A stretch of DNA of 5,464 bases from Pseudomonadota bacterium (GTDB lineage: Bacteria; Pseudomonadota; Alphaproteobacteria; Rhizobiales; Xanthobacteraceae): NCBI GenBank assembly GCA_023434095.1, contig JAEYTJ010000187.1, positions 1 to 5,464 of the forward strand. The letters are read 5' to 3'. Under the pieces are notes generated by a model. It did no database searches and had not been told where the DNA came from. It saw only the letters and a list, made by a program, of their open reading frames with translations. Below are positions 1 to 5,464 of this stretch, piece after piece. Numbering within the stretch: the stretch's first letter is position 1; each line of letters begins with the position of its first letter. The position numbers were made by a program, and so were the translations under genes.

Positions 1-1821
1 ATGGTGAAGAAGGCGCGCGAAGGGGTGATGGAGTTCCTGCTCATCAACCACCCGCTGGACTGCCCGATCTGCGACCAGGGCGGCGAGTGCGACCTGCAGG
101 ACCAGGCCATGGCCTATGGCGTGGACACGTCCCGCTATGCCGAGAACAAGCGCGCGGTCGAAGACAAGTATATCGGCCCGCTGATCAAGACCTCCATGAC
201 CCGGTGCATCCAGTGCACCCGTTGCGTGCGCTTCACCACCGAGGTGGCGGGCGTTGCCGAGCTCGGCGCCATCGGGCGCGGCGAGGACATGGAGATCACC
301 ACCTATCTCGAAGCGGCGCTGTCCTCCGAGCTGCAGGGCAATGTCGCCGATCTCTGCCCGGTCGGCGCGCTGACCCAGCGCCCCTATGCCTACCATGCCC
401 GCCCGTGGGAGCTGTCGAAGACCGAATCCATCGACGTGATGGACGCGGTCGGCTCCAACATCCGCGTCGACACCCGCGGCCGCGAGGTCATGCGGGTCCT
501 CCCGCGTCTCAATGAGGACGTGAACGAGGAGTGGATCTCCGACAAGACCCGCTACATCTGGGACGGCCTCAAGACCCAGCGCCTCGATCGCCCCTATGTG
601 CGGGTCGGCGGCAAGCTGAAGGTCGCCAGCTGGCCGGAGGCCTTCGCCGCCATCGCCGCCAAGGTGAAGGGCGTGCCCGGCACCCGCATCGGCGGGCTGG
701 TCGGCGATCTCGCCTCGGTGGAAGAGGCTTTCGCGCTCAAGTCCCTGCTGGCTTCGCTCGGCTCGGCGAACATCGACTGCCGGCAGGACGGGGCGAAGCT
801 CGACCCCGCGCTCGGCCGCGCCAGCTATCTGTTCAACGCCACCATCGCCGGCATCGAGCAGGCCGACGCGCTGCTGATCATCGGCTCCAACCCGCGCCTC
901 GAGGCGAGCGTGCTGAACGCCCGCATCCGCAAGCGCTGGCTGCAGGGCCATTTCCCCATTGGCCTCATCGGGCCGCATGTCGACCTGACCTACCCCTATG
1001 ACTATCTCGGGGCCGGTACCGACACGCTGGCGGACCTCGCCAAGGATGGCGGCTTCGCCGAGGTGCTGAAGGGCGCGCAGCGTCCGCTGATCCTGATCGG
1101 GCAGGGCGCTCTCGCCCGTCCGGACGGGGCGGCGGTGCTAGCGCAGGCGGCGCGGCTGGCGGCCTCCGTCGGCGCGGTGACGGAGGGCTGGAACGGCTTC
1201 TGCGTGCTGCACACGGCGGCCTCGCGGGTCGGCGCGCTCGACATCGGCGCGGTGCCGGGCGAGGGCGGGCTCGACGCGGTGGCGATGACCAATCCCGGCG
1301 GGGTCGACGTGCTGTTCGCGCTCGGCTCGGACGAGATCGACATCGCCCCCGGCGCCTTCGTGGTCTATCTCGGCACCCATGGTGATCGCGGCGCGCATCG
1401 CGCCGACGTCATCCTGCCGGGTGCGGCCTATACGGAGAAGTCCGGCACCTATGTGAACACCGAGGGGCGGGTACAGATCGCCGGCCGCGCCGCCTTCCCG
1501 CCCGGGGAAGCGCGCGAGGACTGGGCGGTGCTGCGCGCGCTGTCCGACGTGGTCGGCCATCGCCTGCCCTTCGACAGCCTGGCGCAGCTGCGCGCGGCGC
1601 TCTACGCGGCGCATCCGCATCTCGCGCGGATCGACCATGTGGCACCGGCCGATGCGGCGGCCGTGACCGCACTGGCCTCGTCGGCGGGTACGCCGGCGAG
1701 CGGGCCGTTCGCCGCCGCCGTCACCGATTTCTACCTCACCAACCCGATCGCCCGCGCCTCCGCCGTGATGGCCGAATGCTCCGCGCTCGCCTCCAGCCGC
1801 CTTGCGGCGGCGGCCGAGTGA
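1..1821 (+). CDS. nuoG: NADH-quinone oxidoreductase subunit G (NuoG/Nqo3), 5' partial
   Basis: Peripheral-arm subunit of complex I that relays electrons from the NuoE/F NADH site through iron-sulfur clusters towards NuoI. In-window residue numbers: the His-Cys motif for cluster N5 is H17, C21, C24, C30, and the ferredoxin-like motif for N4 is C69, C72, C75 with distal C119. From about residue 135 onward it is the molybdopterin-oxidoreductase-like domain, which in complex I holds no molybdenum. Where N7-containing NuoG has Cys-x2-Cys-x3-Cys, this protein has D145, D148 and S152, so N7 is absent. Family members in alphaproteobacteria are about 690 residues; 606 are seen, so about 85-90 N-terminal residues (the 2Fe-2S N1b domain) lie upstream. 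The ATG at base 1 is therefore almost certainly an internal methionine, not the start. The stop is 13 nt before nuoH. Identity is very secure. Confidence 0.97.
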   Translation: MVKKAREGVMEFLLINHPLDCPICDQGGECDLQDQAMAYGVDTSRYAENKRAVEDKYIGPLIKTSMTRCIQCTRCVRFTTEVAGVAELGAIGRGEDMEITTYLEAALSSELQGNVADLCPVGALTQRPYAYHARPWELSKTESIDVMDAVGSNIRVDTRGREVMRVLPRLNEDVNEEWISDKTRYIWDGLKTQRLDRPYVRVGGKLKVASWPEAFAAIAAKVKGVPGTRIGGLVGDLASVEEAFALKSLLASLGSANIDCRQDGAKLDPALGRASYLFNATIAGIEQADALLIIGSNPRLEASVLNARIRKRWLQGHFPIGLIGPHVDLTYPYDYLGAGTDTLADLAKDGGFAEVLKGAQRPLILIGQGALARPDGAAVLAQAARLAASVGAVTEGWNGFCVLHTAASRVGALDIGAVPGEGGLDAVAMTNPGGVDVLFALGSDEIDIAPGAFVVYLGTHGDRGAHRADVILPGAAYTEKSGTYVNTEGRVQIAGRAAFPPGEAREDWAVLRALSDVVGHRLPFDSLAQLRAALYAAHPHLARIDHVAPADAAAVTALASSAGTPASGPFAAAVTDFYLTNPIARASAVMAECSALASSRLAAAAE

Positions 1822-1830
1822 GGGGAGGGA
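1822..1830 (+). promoter_or_regulatory. Ribosome binding site of nuoH
   Basis: A purine-rich stretch (GGGGAGGGA) begins right after the nuoG stop and ends 4 nt before the ATG at 1835. It selects that ATG over the in-frame TTG at 1802, which would lie inside nuoG and add 11 charged residues foreign to the NuoH N terminus. Confidence 0.8.
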
Positions 1831-1834
1831 GCAC

Positions 1835-2869
1835 ATGACCGAAACGACCTGGTTCGACACGCTGATACAGGTGCTCATCATCGTCGCCCAGAGCCTCGCG
1901 CTGCTGGTCGGCCTGCTGATCATCGTCGCCTATGTGCTGCTGGCCGACCGCAAGATCTGGGCGGCGGTGCAGCTGCGTCGCGGCCCCAACGTGGTCGGGC
2001 CGTTCGGCCTGTTCCAGTCCTTCGCCGACCTGATCAAGTTCGTGCTGAAGGAGCCGGTGATCCCCGACGGCGCCAATAAGGGCGTGTTCCTGCTGGCGCC
2101 CTTCGTCACCTGCTTGCTGGCGCTCGCCGCCTGGGCCGTGGTGCCGATCGACGCCGGGTGGGTGGTAGCCGACATCAATGTCGGCGTGCTCTATATCTTC
2201 GCCATCTCCTCGCTCGGCGTGTACGGCACCATCATGGCCGGCTGGGCGTCGAACTCCAAGTACCCCTTCCTGTCGGCGCTGCGCGCGGCGGCGCAGATGG
2301 TGTCCTACGAGGTCTCCATCGGCTTCGTCATCGTCACCGTGCTGCTGTGCGCCGGCTCGCTGAACCTCTCGGCCATTGTCGAGGCGCAGAACACCTCCTG
2401 GGGCATCCTCGGCTGGTACTGGCTGCCGCTGTTCCCGATGTTCGTGATCTTCTTCATCTCGGCGCTGGCCGAGACCAACCGCCCGCCCTTCGACCTCGGC
2501 GAAGCGGAGTCGGAACTCGTCGCCGGCTTCATGGTGGAATACGGCTCCACCCCGTACATGATGTTCATGCTCGGCGAGTATGTGGCGATCATGACCATGT
2601 GCGCGCTGACCGCCATCCTGTTCATGGGCGGCTGGCTGCCGCCGGTGCCGGTGGCCCCCTTCACCTGGGTGCCGGGCATCGTCTGGTTCCTGCTCAAGGT
2701 GCTGCTGGTCTTCTTCATGTTCGCCATGGTGAAGGCGATGGTCCCGCGCTACCGCTACGATCAGCTCATGCGGCTGGGCTGGAAGGTGTTCCTGCCGATC
2801 TCGCTGGCGATGGTGGTGATCGTGGCGTCCGTCCTCCACTTCACCGGCCTCGCGGCGGCGGGGGGATGA
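1835..2869 (+). CDS. nuoH: NADH-quinone oxidoreductase subunit H (NuoH/Nqo8)
   Basis: Integral membrane subunit at the junction of the two arms of complex I (ND1 family). It closes the quinone-binding chamber and begins the chain of buried charges leading to the proton channels. It has 344 residues, the normal length for the family, with about eight hydrophobic helices; the first spans about residues 11-36. Hallmarks visible are ADRK at 37-40, RRGPN at 48-52, E159 in the SYEVS segment, and the acidic cytoplasmic loop with D220, E223, E225, E227 and E235. The spacing of those acids matches the conserved quinone-site loop of E. coli NuoH as I recall it (D213, E216, E218, E220, E228). The ATG at 1835 is chosen for its Shine-Dalgarno sequence and the typical N terminus. 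It lies 13 nt after nuoG, and its stop is 1 nt before the next frame, suggesting translational coupling in both directions. Confidence 0.98.
   Translation: MTETTWFDTLIQVLIIVAQSLALLVGLLIIVAYVLLADRKIWAAVQLRRGPNVVGPFGLFQSFADLIKFVLKEPVIPDGANKGVFLLAPFVTCLLALAAWAVVPIDAGWVVADINVGVLYIFAISSLGVYGTIMAGWASNSKYPFLSALRAAAQMVSYEVSIGFVIVTVLLCAGSLNLSAIVEAQNTSWGILGWYWLPLFPMFVIFFISALAETNRPPFDLGEAESELVAGFMVEYGSTPYMMFMLGEYVAIMTMCALTAILFMGGWLPPVPVAPFTWVPGIVWFLLKVLLVFFMFAMVKAMVPRYRYDQLMRLGWKVFLPISLAMVVIVASVLHFTGLAAAGG
2861..2866 (+). promoter_or_regulatory. Probable ribosome binding site of the 87-residue membrane protein gene
   Basis: A GGGGGA run in the last codons of nuoH ends 4 nt before the ATG at 2871. It is a reasonable but not ideal Shine-Dalgarno match. 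Ribosomes terminating at the nuoH stop (2867-2869) would sit on top of this start, so coupled re-initiation is likely. Confidence 0.5.
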
Positions 2870-2870
2870 G

Positions 2871-3134
2871 ATGGATGAGGGCACGCTCCAGGCCCTGATG
2901 GAAGCGTCCGCCATCGGTTGGGCGGGCGCTCTGGCGGGTGCGGTGTTCGGCGCACTCGAATGGTTCGTTCTGCCGGGGGTCGTCGAAACGTCGATCCGCG
3001 GTTCCAAGGAAGCCCGCAAGTTGAGTCCTGACCAGCTCGCGGGCGTGATTTCATGGTGGAAGACGGCGATCCGCGTCTTCGCCGTTTCGATGCCGCTGGT
3101 GGGCTTCGGCCTCGCCGCGACTCTGGCCGATTGA
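2871..3134 (+). CDS. Unrecognised small two-helix membrane protein between nuoH and nuoI
   Basis: I do not recognise this 87-residue protein. It starts 1 nt after nuoH stops and ends 10 nt before nuoI, so it is almost certainly co-transcribed and translationally coupled. An acidic N terminus (D2, E3, E11) leads into a first hydrophobic helix at about 14-36 with a glycine zipper (G19, G23, G27) and a buried E30. A positively charged loop follows (R43, K46, R49, K50, K64, R68), then a second helix at about 69-86. The charge pattern suggests a hairpin with a cytoplasmic loop and both ends periplasmic. No cysteines, signal peptide or cofactor motif is visible. Third-position A/T occurs in 18 of 87 codons, against 6 of 102 in nuoK, so codon choice is looser than in the core subunits. 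It may be an accessory or assembly factor of complex I, or an unrelated passenger; neither is shown. The conserved reading frame and fitting spacing argue it is a real gene. Confidence 0.75.
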   Translation: MDEGTLQALMEASAIGWAGALAGAVFGALEWFVLPGVVETSIRGSKEARKLSPDQLAGVISWWKTAIRVFAVSMPLVGFGLAATLAD

Positions 3135-3140
3135 GGAGAG
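3133..3140 (+). promoter_or_regulatory. Ribosome binding site of nuoI
   Basis: GAGGAGAG overlaps the stop of the preceding 87-codon gene and ends 4 nt before the nuoI ATG at 3145. It is a strong Shine-Dalgarno match and supports that start. Confidence 0.75.
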
Positions 3141-3144
3141 CGAC

Positions 3145-3633
3145 ATGAGATTGGATCTGGCCGCACGCCAGCTGCTGCTCACCGAGTTCGTCTCGGCGTT
3201 CTTCCTGGCGATGCGCTATTTCTTCAAGCCGAAGGCGACGATCAACTATCCCTTCGAGAAGAACCCGGTATCGCCCCGTTTCCGCGGCGAGCACGCGCTG
3301 CGCCGCTATCCCAACGGGGAAGAGCGCTGCATCGCCTGCAAGCTGTGCGAGGCGATCTGCCCGGCGCAGGCCATCACCATCGAGGCCGGCCCGCGCCGCA
3401 ACGACGGCACGCGCCGCACCACGCGCTACGACATCGACATGGTGAAGTGCATCTATTGCGGCTTCTGCCAGGAAGCCTGCCCGGTGGATGCCATCGTCGA
3501 GGGACCGAACTTTGAGTTCGCCACCGAGACGCGCGAGGAACTCTATTACGACAAGGCCAAGCTGCTCGCGAATGGCGACCGCTGGGAGCGCGAGATCGCG
3601 CGCAACATGGCGCTTGACGCGCCGTACCGTTGA
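3145..3633 (+). CDS. nuoI: NADH-quinone oxidoreductase subunit I (NuoI/Nqo9), 2x[4Fe-4S] ferredoxin-type
   Basis: Connecting-arm subunit of complex I carrying clusters N6a and N6b, which hand electrons to the terminal cluster N2 in NuoB. The two ferredoxin motifs are complete: C62, C65, C68, C72-P and C102, C105, C108, C112-P. Each CxxCxxC triad supplies three ligands to one cluster and the distal Cys-Pro ligates the other. The amphipathic N terminus (about residues 1-30, ending in a MRYFFKPKAT segment) lies along the membrane in this family. The protein has 162 residues, normal for alphaproteobacteria, where NuoI is of the short mitochondrial TYKY type. The start has a strong Shine-Dalgarno sequence and there is no rival upstream. 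The first codons (AGA, TTG, GCA) are rare here, but the body of the gene is ordinary. It is followed by the only sizeable gap in the window. Confidence 0.98.
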   Translation: MRLDLAARQLLLTEFVSAFFLAMRYFFKPKATINYPFEKNPVSPRFRGEHALRRYPNGEERCIACKLCEAICPAQAITIEAGPRRNDGTRRTTRYDIDMVKCIYCGFCQEACPVDAIVEGPNFEFATETREELYYDKAKLLANGDRWEREIARNMALDAPYR

Positions 3634-3693
3634 GCGCTGGGGGCTGGGAACGTGAAGACCGAAACGACAAGGGCCGCTAGGGCCGTTCGCGCT

Positions 3694-3716
3694 GCGACCG
3701 CCGTGACGGCGGACGC
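3694..3716. repeat. Inverted repeat (hairpin) in the nuoI-nuoJ gap
   Basis: CCGCCGT (3698-3704) and ACGGCGG (3706-3712) are exact reverse complements separated by one base. In RNA this would fold as a 6-bp GC-rich stem with a 3-nt TGA loop. The arms extend past an A-A mismatch (3697/3713) to a further GCG/CGC pairing (3694-3696 with 3714-3716). No U-tract follows, so it is not a standard intrinsic terminator. It could stabilise the transcript, be a processing site between nuoI and nuoJ, or be a degenerate dispersed palindrome. Confidence 0.6.
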
Positions 3717-3726
3717 CGGAATGACT

Positions 3727-3732
3727 GGGGGG
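3727..3732 (+). promoter_or_regulatory. Ribosome binding site of nuoJ
   Basis: A GGGGGG run lies 8 nt before the ATG at 3741. It decides against the in-frame GTG at 3732, because a ribosome starting there would have its start codon inside the run and no Shine-Dalgarno sequence at a suitable distance. Confidence 0.6.
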
Positions 3733-3740
3733 TGCCGGGC

Positions 3741-4346
3741 ATGAGCCTCGCCGCGCTGTTCTTCTATCTTTTCGCCGGGGTCGCCGTGGCCTCGGCCTTC
3801 ATGGTCATTGCGTCGCGGAACCCGGTCCATTCGGTGCTGTTCCTGATCCTGACCTTCGTCAACGCCTCGGGCCTGTTCATCCTGATCGGCGCCGAATACA
3901 TCGCGATGCTGCTCATCGTGGTCTATGTCGGCGCGGTCGCGGTGCTGTTCCTGTTCGTGGTGATGATGCTCGACGTCGATTTCGTCGAGCTGCGCCAGGG
4001 CTTCCTTCAGTACCTGCCGGTCGGCGCGCTCATCGGCATGGTGTTCCTCGCCGAGCTGGTGCTGGTGGTCGGTTCCTGGACCTTCGGGGCCGGCGTCACC
4101 GGCGCGGTCACCTCGGCCACGCCCGAAGTGTCGAACGCCGTGGCCATCGGCCGGGTGCTGTACACCGACTATGTCTACTTCTTCCAGGCGGCCGGCTTCA
4201 TCCTGCTGGTCGCGATGATCGGTGCCATCGTGCTGACGCTCCGCCACAAGGAGAACGTGAAGCGCCAGAGCATCCCGGTCCAGAATGCGCGCACCAAGGC
4301 GATGGCGATTGACGTCGTCAAGGTGCCTTCCGGCAAGGGGCTCTGA
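3741..4346 (+). CDS. nuoJ: NADH-quinone oxidoreductase subunit J (NuoJ/Nqo10)
   Basis: Membrane subunit of complex I (ND6 family), sitting between NuoH and NuoK and carrying part of the coupling path from the quinone site to the pumps. It has 201 residues with five predicted helices at about 3-24, 30-50, 54-77, 89-112 and 147-167. The most conserved part is the third helix, preceded by GAEY (50-53, with E52) and containing the VVYVGAVAVLFLFVVMM segment. In solved structures of the family this helix carries the pi-bulge involved in coupling. A hydrophilic C-terminal tail follows the last helix. The ATG at 3741 is preferred over GTG at 3732 because of the Shine-Dalgarno spacing and the usual N terminus. 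It is separated from nuoI by 107 nt but only 3 nt from nuoK, so nuoJ and nuoK are tightly coupled. Confidence 0.97.
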   Translation: MSLAALFFYLFAGVAVASAFMVIASRNPVHSVLFLILTFVNASGLFILIGAEYIAMLLIVVYVGAVAVLFLFVVMMLDVDFVELRQGFLQYLPVGALIGMVFLAELVLVVGSWTFGAGVTGAVTSATPEVSNAVAIGRVLYTDYVYFFQAAGFILLVAMIGAIVLTLRHKENVKRQSIPVQNARTKAMAIDVVKVPSGKGL

Positions 4347-4349
4347 GCC

Positions 4350-4658
4350 ATGGCGATCGGCCTTCCGCACTATCTGACCGTCGCGGCGATCCTGTTCACG
4401 CTCGGCACGCTCGGCATCTTCCTCAACCGGAAGAACGTCATCGTCATCCTGATGTCGGTGGAGCTCATCCTGCTGGCGGTGAACATCAACCTCGTCGCCT
4501 TCTCCGTCTTCCTCGGCAACATCGTCGGACAGGTTTTTGCGCTGTTCGTGCTGACGGTCGCCGCCGCCGAGGCCGCCATCGGCCTCGCCATCCTCGTGGT
4601 GTTCTACCGCAATCGCGGGTCGATCGCCGTCGAGGACATCAACACCATGAAGGGCTGA
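4350..4658 (+). CDS. nuoK: NADH-quinone oxidoreductase subunit K (NuoK/Nqo11)
   Basis: Small membrane subunit of complex I (ND4L family, related to MrpC). With NuoJ and part of NuoH it forms a proton-translocating path. It has 102 residues, the family's usual length, with three helices at about 5-25, 30-53 and 60-86. The two buried carboxylates essential in the family are present: E38 in the MSVEL segment and E74 in AAAEAAIGL. They correspond to E36 and E72 of E. coli as I recall that numbering. The start lies 3 nt after the nuoJ stop, with an AAGGGG Shine-Dalgarno sequence (4335-4340) inside the end of nuoJ at 9 nt spacing. Codon use is strongly G/C-ending (only 6 of 102 codons end in A/T), as expected for a highly expressed core subunit. 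Confidence 0.98.
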   Translation: MAIGLPHYLTVAAILFTLGTLGIFLNRKNVIVILMSVELILLAVNINLVAFSVFLGNIVGQVFALFVLTVAAAEAAIGLAILVVFYRNRGSIAVEDINTMKG

Positions 4659-4667
4659 GCGGGCTTC

Positions 4668-5464
4668 ATGTACCAGGCGATCGTATTTCTTCCCCTCGTC
4701 GGCTTTCTCATCGCCGGCCTGTTCGGCCGGCTGATCGGCGCCCGCGCCTCGGAGCTGGTGACGACCGGGCTGCTCATGATCTCCGCGTTCTTCGCGTGGA
4801 TCGTGTTCTTCCAGACCGCCTTCGGCGGCCATGACGGCACGGTCGAGCTGTTCACCTGGTTCGCGTCGGGCAAGCTCGACGTCACCTGGGCGATCCGCGT
4901 CGACACGCTGACCGCGGTCATGCTGATCCTCGTCACCACCGTGTCCTCGCTCGTGCACCTGTACTCCATGGGGTACATGCACGAGGATCCCAGCCGTCCC
5001 CGCTTCTTTGCCTATCTCTCGCTGTTCACCTTCGCCATGCTGATGCTGGTGACGAGCGACAACCTCGTGCAGCTGTTCTTCGGCTGGGAAGGCGTCGGCC
5101 TCGCCTCCTACCTGCTGATTGGCTTCTGGTACGACAAGCCGTCGGCCTGCGCGGCGGCGATGAAGGCGTTCATCGTCAACCGCGTCGGCGATTTCGGCTT
5201 CGCGCTCGGCATCTTCGCCGTCTACCTGATGACGGGCTCCGTGGCGTTCGACCAGGTTTTCGCGGCCGCCCCGTCGCTGATGGACAAGAACATCCTGTTC
5301 CTTGGCCATGAATGGCATGCGCCCACCGTGATTTGCCTGCTGCTGTTCATCGGCGCCATGGGCAAGTCGGCGCAGCTCGGCCTGCACACCTGGCTGCCGG
5401 ACGCGATGGAAGGCCCGACCCCGGTCTCGGCGCTGATCCACGCCGCCACCATGGTGACGGCCGG
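4668..5464 (+). CDS. nuoL: NADH-quinone oxidoreductase subunit L (NuoL/Nqo12), 3' partial
   Basis: Distal antiporter-like proton pump of complex I (ND5 family, related to MrpA). The frame is open from the ATG at 4668 to the right edge: 265 complete codons, about 40% of a protein that is usually 600-700 residues. Key residues already visible are E141 in GWEGVG on helix 5, R172 and D175 in NRVGD, K233 in the GKSAQ segment, and H258 near the cut end. These match E144, R175, D178, K229 and H254 of E. coli NuoL in spacing, as I recall that numbering. The second channel half and the long C-terminal lateral helix lie outside the window. The start is 9 nt after nuoK. Only a weak Shine-Dalgarno sequence (GGG at 4661-4663) precedes it, so translation probably relies on coupling to nuoK. 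Confidence 0.97.
   Translation, partial: MYQAIVFLPLVGFLIAGLFGRLIGARASELVTTGLLMISAFFAWIVFFQTAFGGHDGTVELFTWFASGKLDVTWAIRVDTLTAVMLILVTTVSSLVHLYSMGYMHEDPSRPRFFAYLSLFTFAMLMLVTSDNLVQLFFGWEGVGLASYLLIGFWYDKPSACAAAMKAFIVNRVGDFGFALGIFAVYLMTGSVAFDQVFAAAPSLMDKNILFLGHEWHAPTVICLLLFIGAMGKSAQLGLHTWLPDAMEGPTPVSALIHAATMVTA

Larger units (their letters stand above)
3634..3740. other. nuoI-nuoJ intergenic gap of 107 nt with hairpin potential
   Basis: This is the only non-coding stretch over 15 nt in the window. It holds a short near-tandem repeat (AGGGCCGCT then AGGGCCGTT, 3670-3687), the inverted repeat listed separately, and the nuoJ ribosome binding site near its right end. I see no convincing -35/-10 pair and no T-tract that would make a terminator. 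Read on the minus strand it contains ATTCCGGCGTC next to the palindrome, which loosely resembles dispersed intergenic repeats of alphaproteobacteria. That resemblance is from memory and unproven. Confidence 0.6.

Noticed and set aside
1..3. ATG at the first base as the true start of nuoG
   Set aside because: The protein would lack the N-terminal 2Fe-2S domain that precedes the His-Cys motif in every complete NuoG. The window edge simply falls on an internal Met codon.
87..1001. Two plus-strand frames (87-515 and 531-1001) inside nuoG
   Set aside because: They are out-of-frame shadows of nuoG. The nuoG frame carries the cluster motifs, while these give Arg/Pro/His-rich translations.
1802..1834. 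Upstream in-frame TTG start for nuoH
   Set aside because: It lies inside nuoG, would add a charged 11-residue leader not seen in NuoH, and the ATG at 1835 has its own good Shine-Dalgarno sequence.
1138..1923. Minus-strand frame antisense to the end of nuoG
   Set aside because: Arg/Gly/His-rich product without domain features, lying over conserved NuoG coding sequence.
2158..2898. Plus-strand 246-codon frame within nuoH extending past its stop
   Set aside because: Low-complexity Arg/His/Gly-rich shadow frame, with no ribosome binding site at its start, over an intact nuoH.
1736..3166. A 476-codon open frame on the minus strand, antisense to nuoH and the 87-codon gene
   Set aside because: Same composition artefact; nuoH on the other strand is unmistakable and full length. 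Its openness follows from the rarity of A/T-rich stop codons in this DNA.
1837..3668. A 12-nt identity (GACCGAAACGAC) at the nuoH start (1837-1848) and in the nuoI-nuoJ gap (3657-3668)
   Set aside because: One exact 12-mer pair is about what chance gives in 5.4 kb, more so in GC-biased DNA. The flanks do not match, so it is not evidence of a duplicated start region.
3546..5441. A 631-codon open frame on the minus strand, antisense to nuoJ, nuoK and nuoL
   Set aside because: Its product is an implausible run of His, Glu, Asp, Arg and Gln, which is what the complement of Leu/Val/Ile/Phe-rich membrane codons in high-GC DNA gives. It spans three well-identified genes and has no recognisable domain.

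Overview
This window is the 3' half of a nuo operon, encoding the proton-pumping NADH:quinone oxidoreductase (respiratory complex I). All genes are on the + strand in the canonical order nuoG-H-I-J-K-L. The high GC content, strong G/C preference at third codon positions and protein sequences typical of rhizobial-type complex I point to an alphaproteobacterium, most likely of the Hyphomicrobiales. A Xanthobacteraceae-like source is my impression, not something the sequence proves. NuoG lacks the N7 cluster cysteines, as in mitochondrial and Paracoccus-type complex I.

Layout: the window opens inside nuoG (about 85-90 N-terminal residues missing). nuoH starts 13 nt after the nuoG stop. One nucleotide after the nuoH stop comes an 87-codon frame for a small two-helix membrane protein that I do not recognise. 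nuoI starts 10 nt later. A 107-nt gap with a perfect 7-bp inverted repeat separates nuoI from nuoJ. nuoK follows nuoJ by 3 nt, and nuoL follows nuoK by 9 nt and runs off the right end after 265 complete codons. Apart from the nuoI-nuoJ gap there is almost no non-coding DNA. I see no promoter, terminator, tRNA, CRISPR array or mobile element.

How the genes work together: NuoG and NuoI carry iron-sulfur clusters that pass electrons from NADH towards quinone. NuoH forms the membrane end of the quinone chamber. NuoJ and NuoK couple the redox module to the proton channels, and NuoL is the distal antiporter-like pump. The tight spacing implies one transcript with translational coupling.

Most of the window is ordinary. 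The item most worth a second look is the unrecognised 87-residue membrane protein inside the operon, which has a glycine-zipper helix, an intramembrane glutamate and looser codon use than the genes beside it. Next is the structured nuoI-nuoJ gap.
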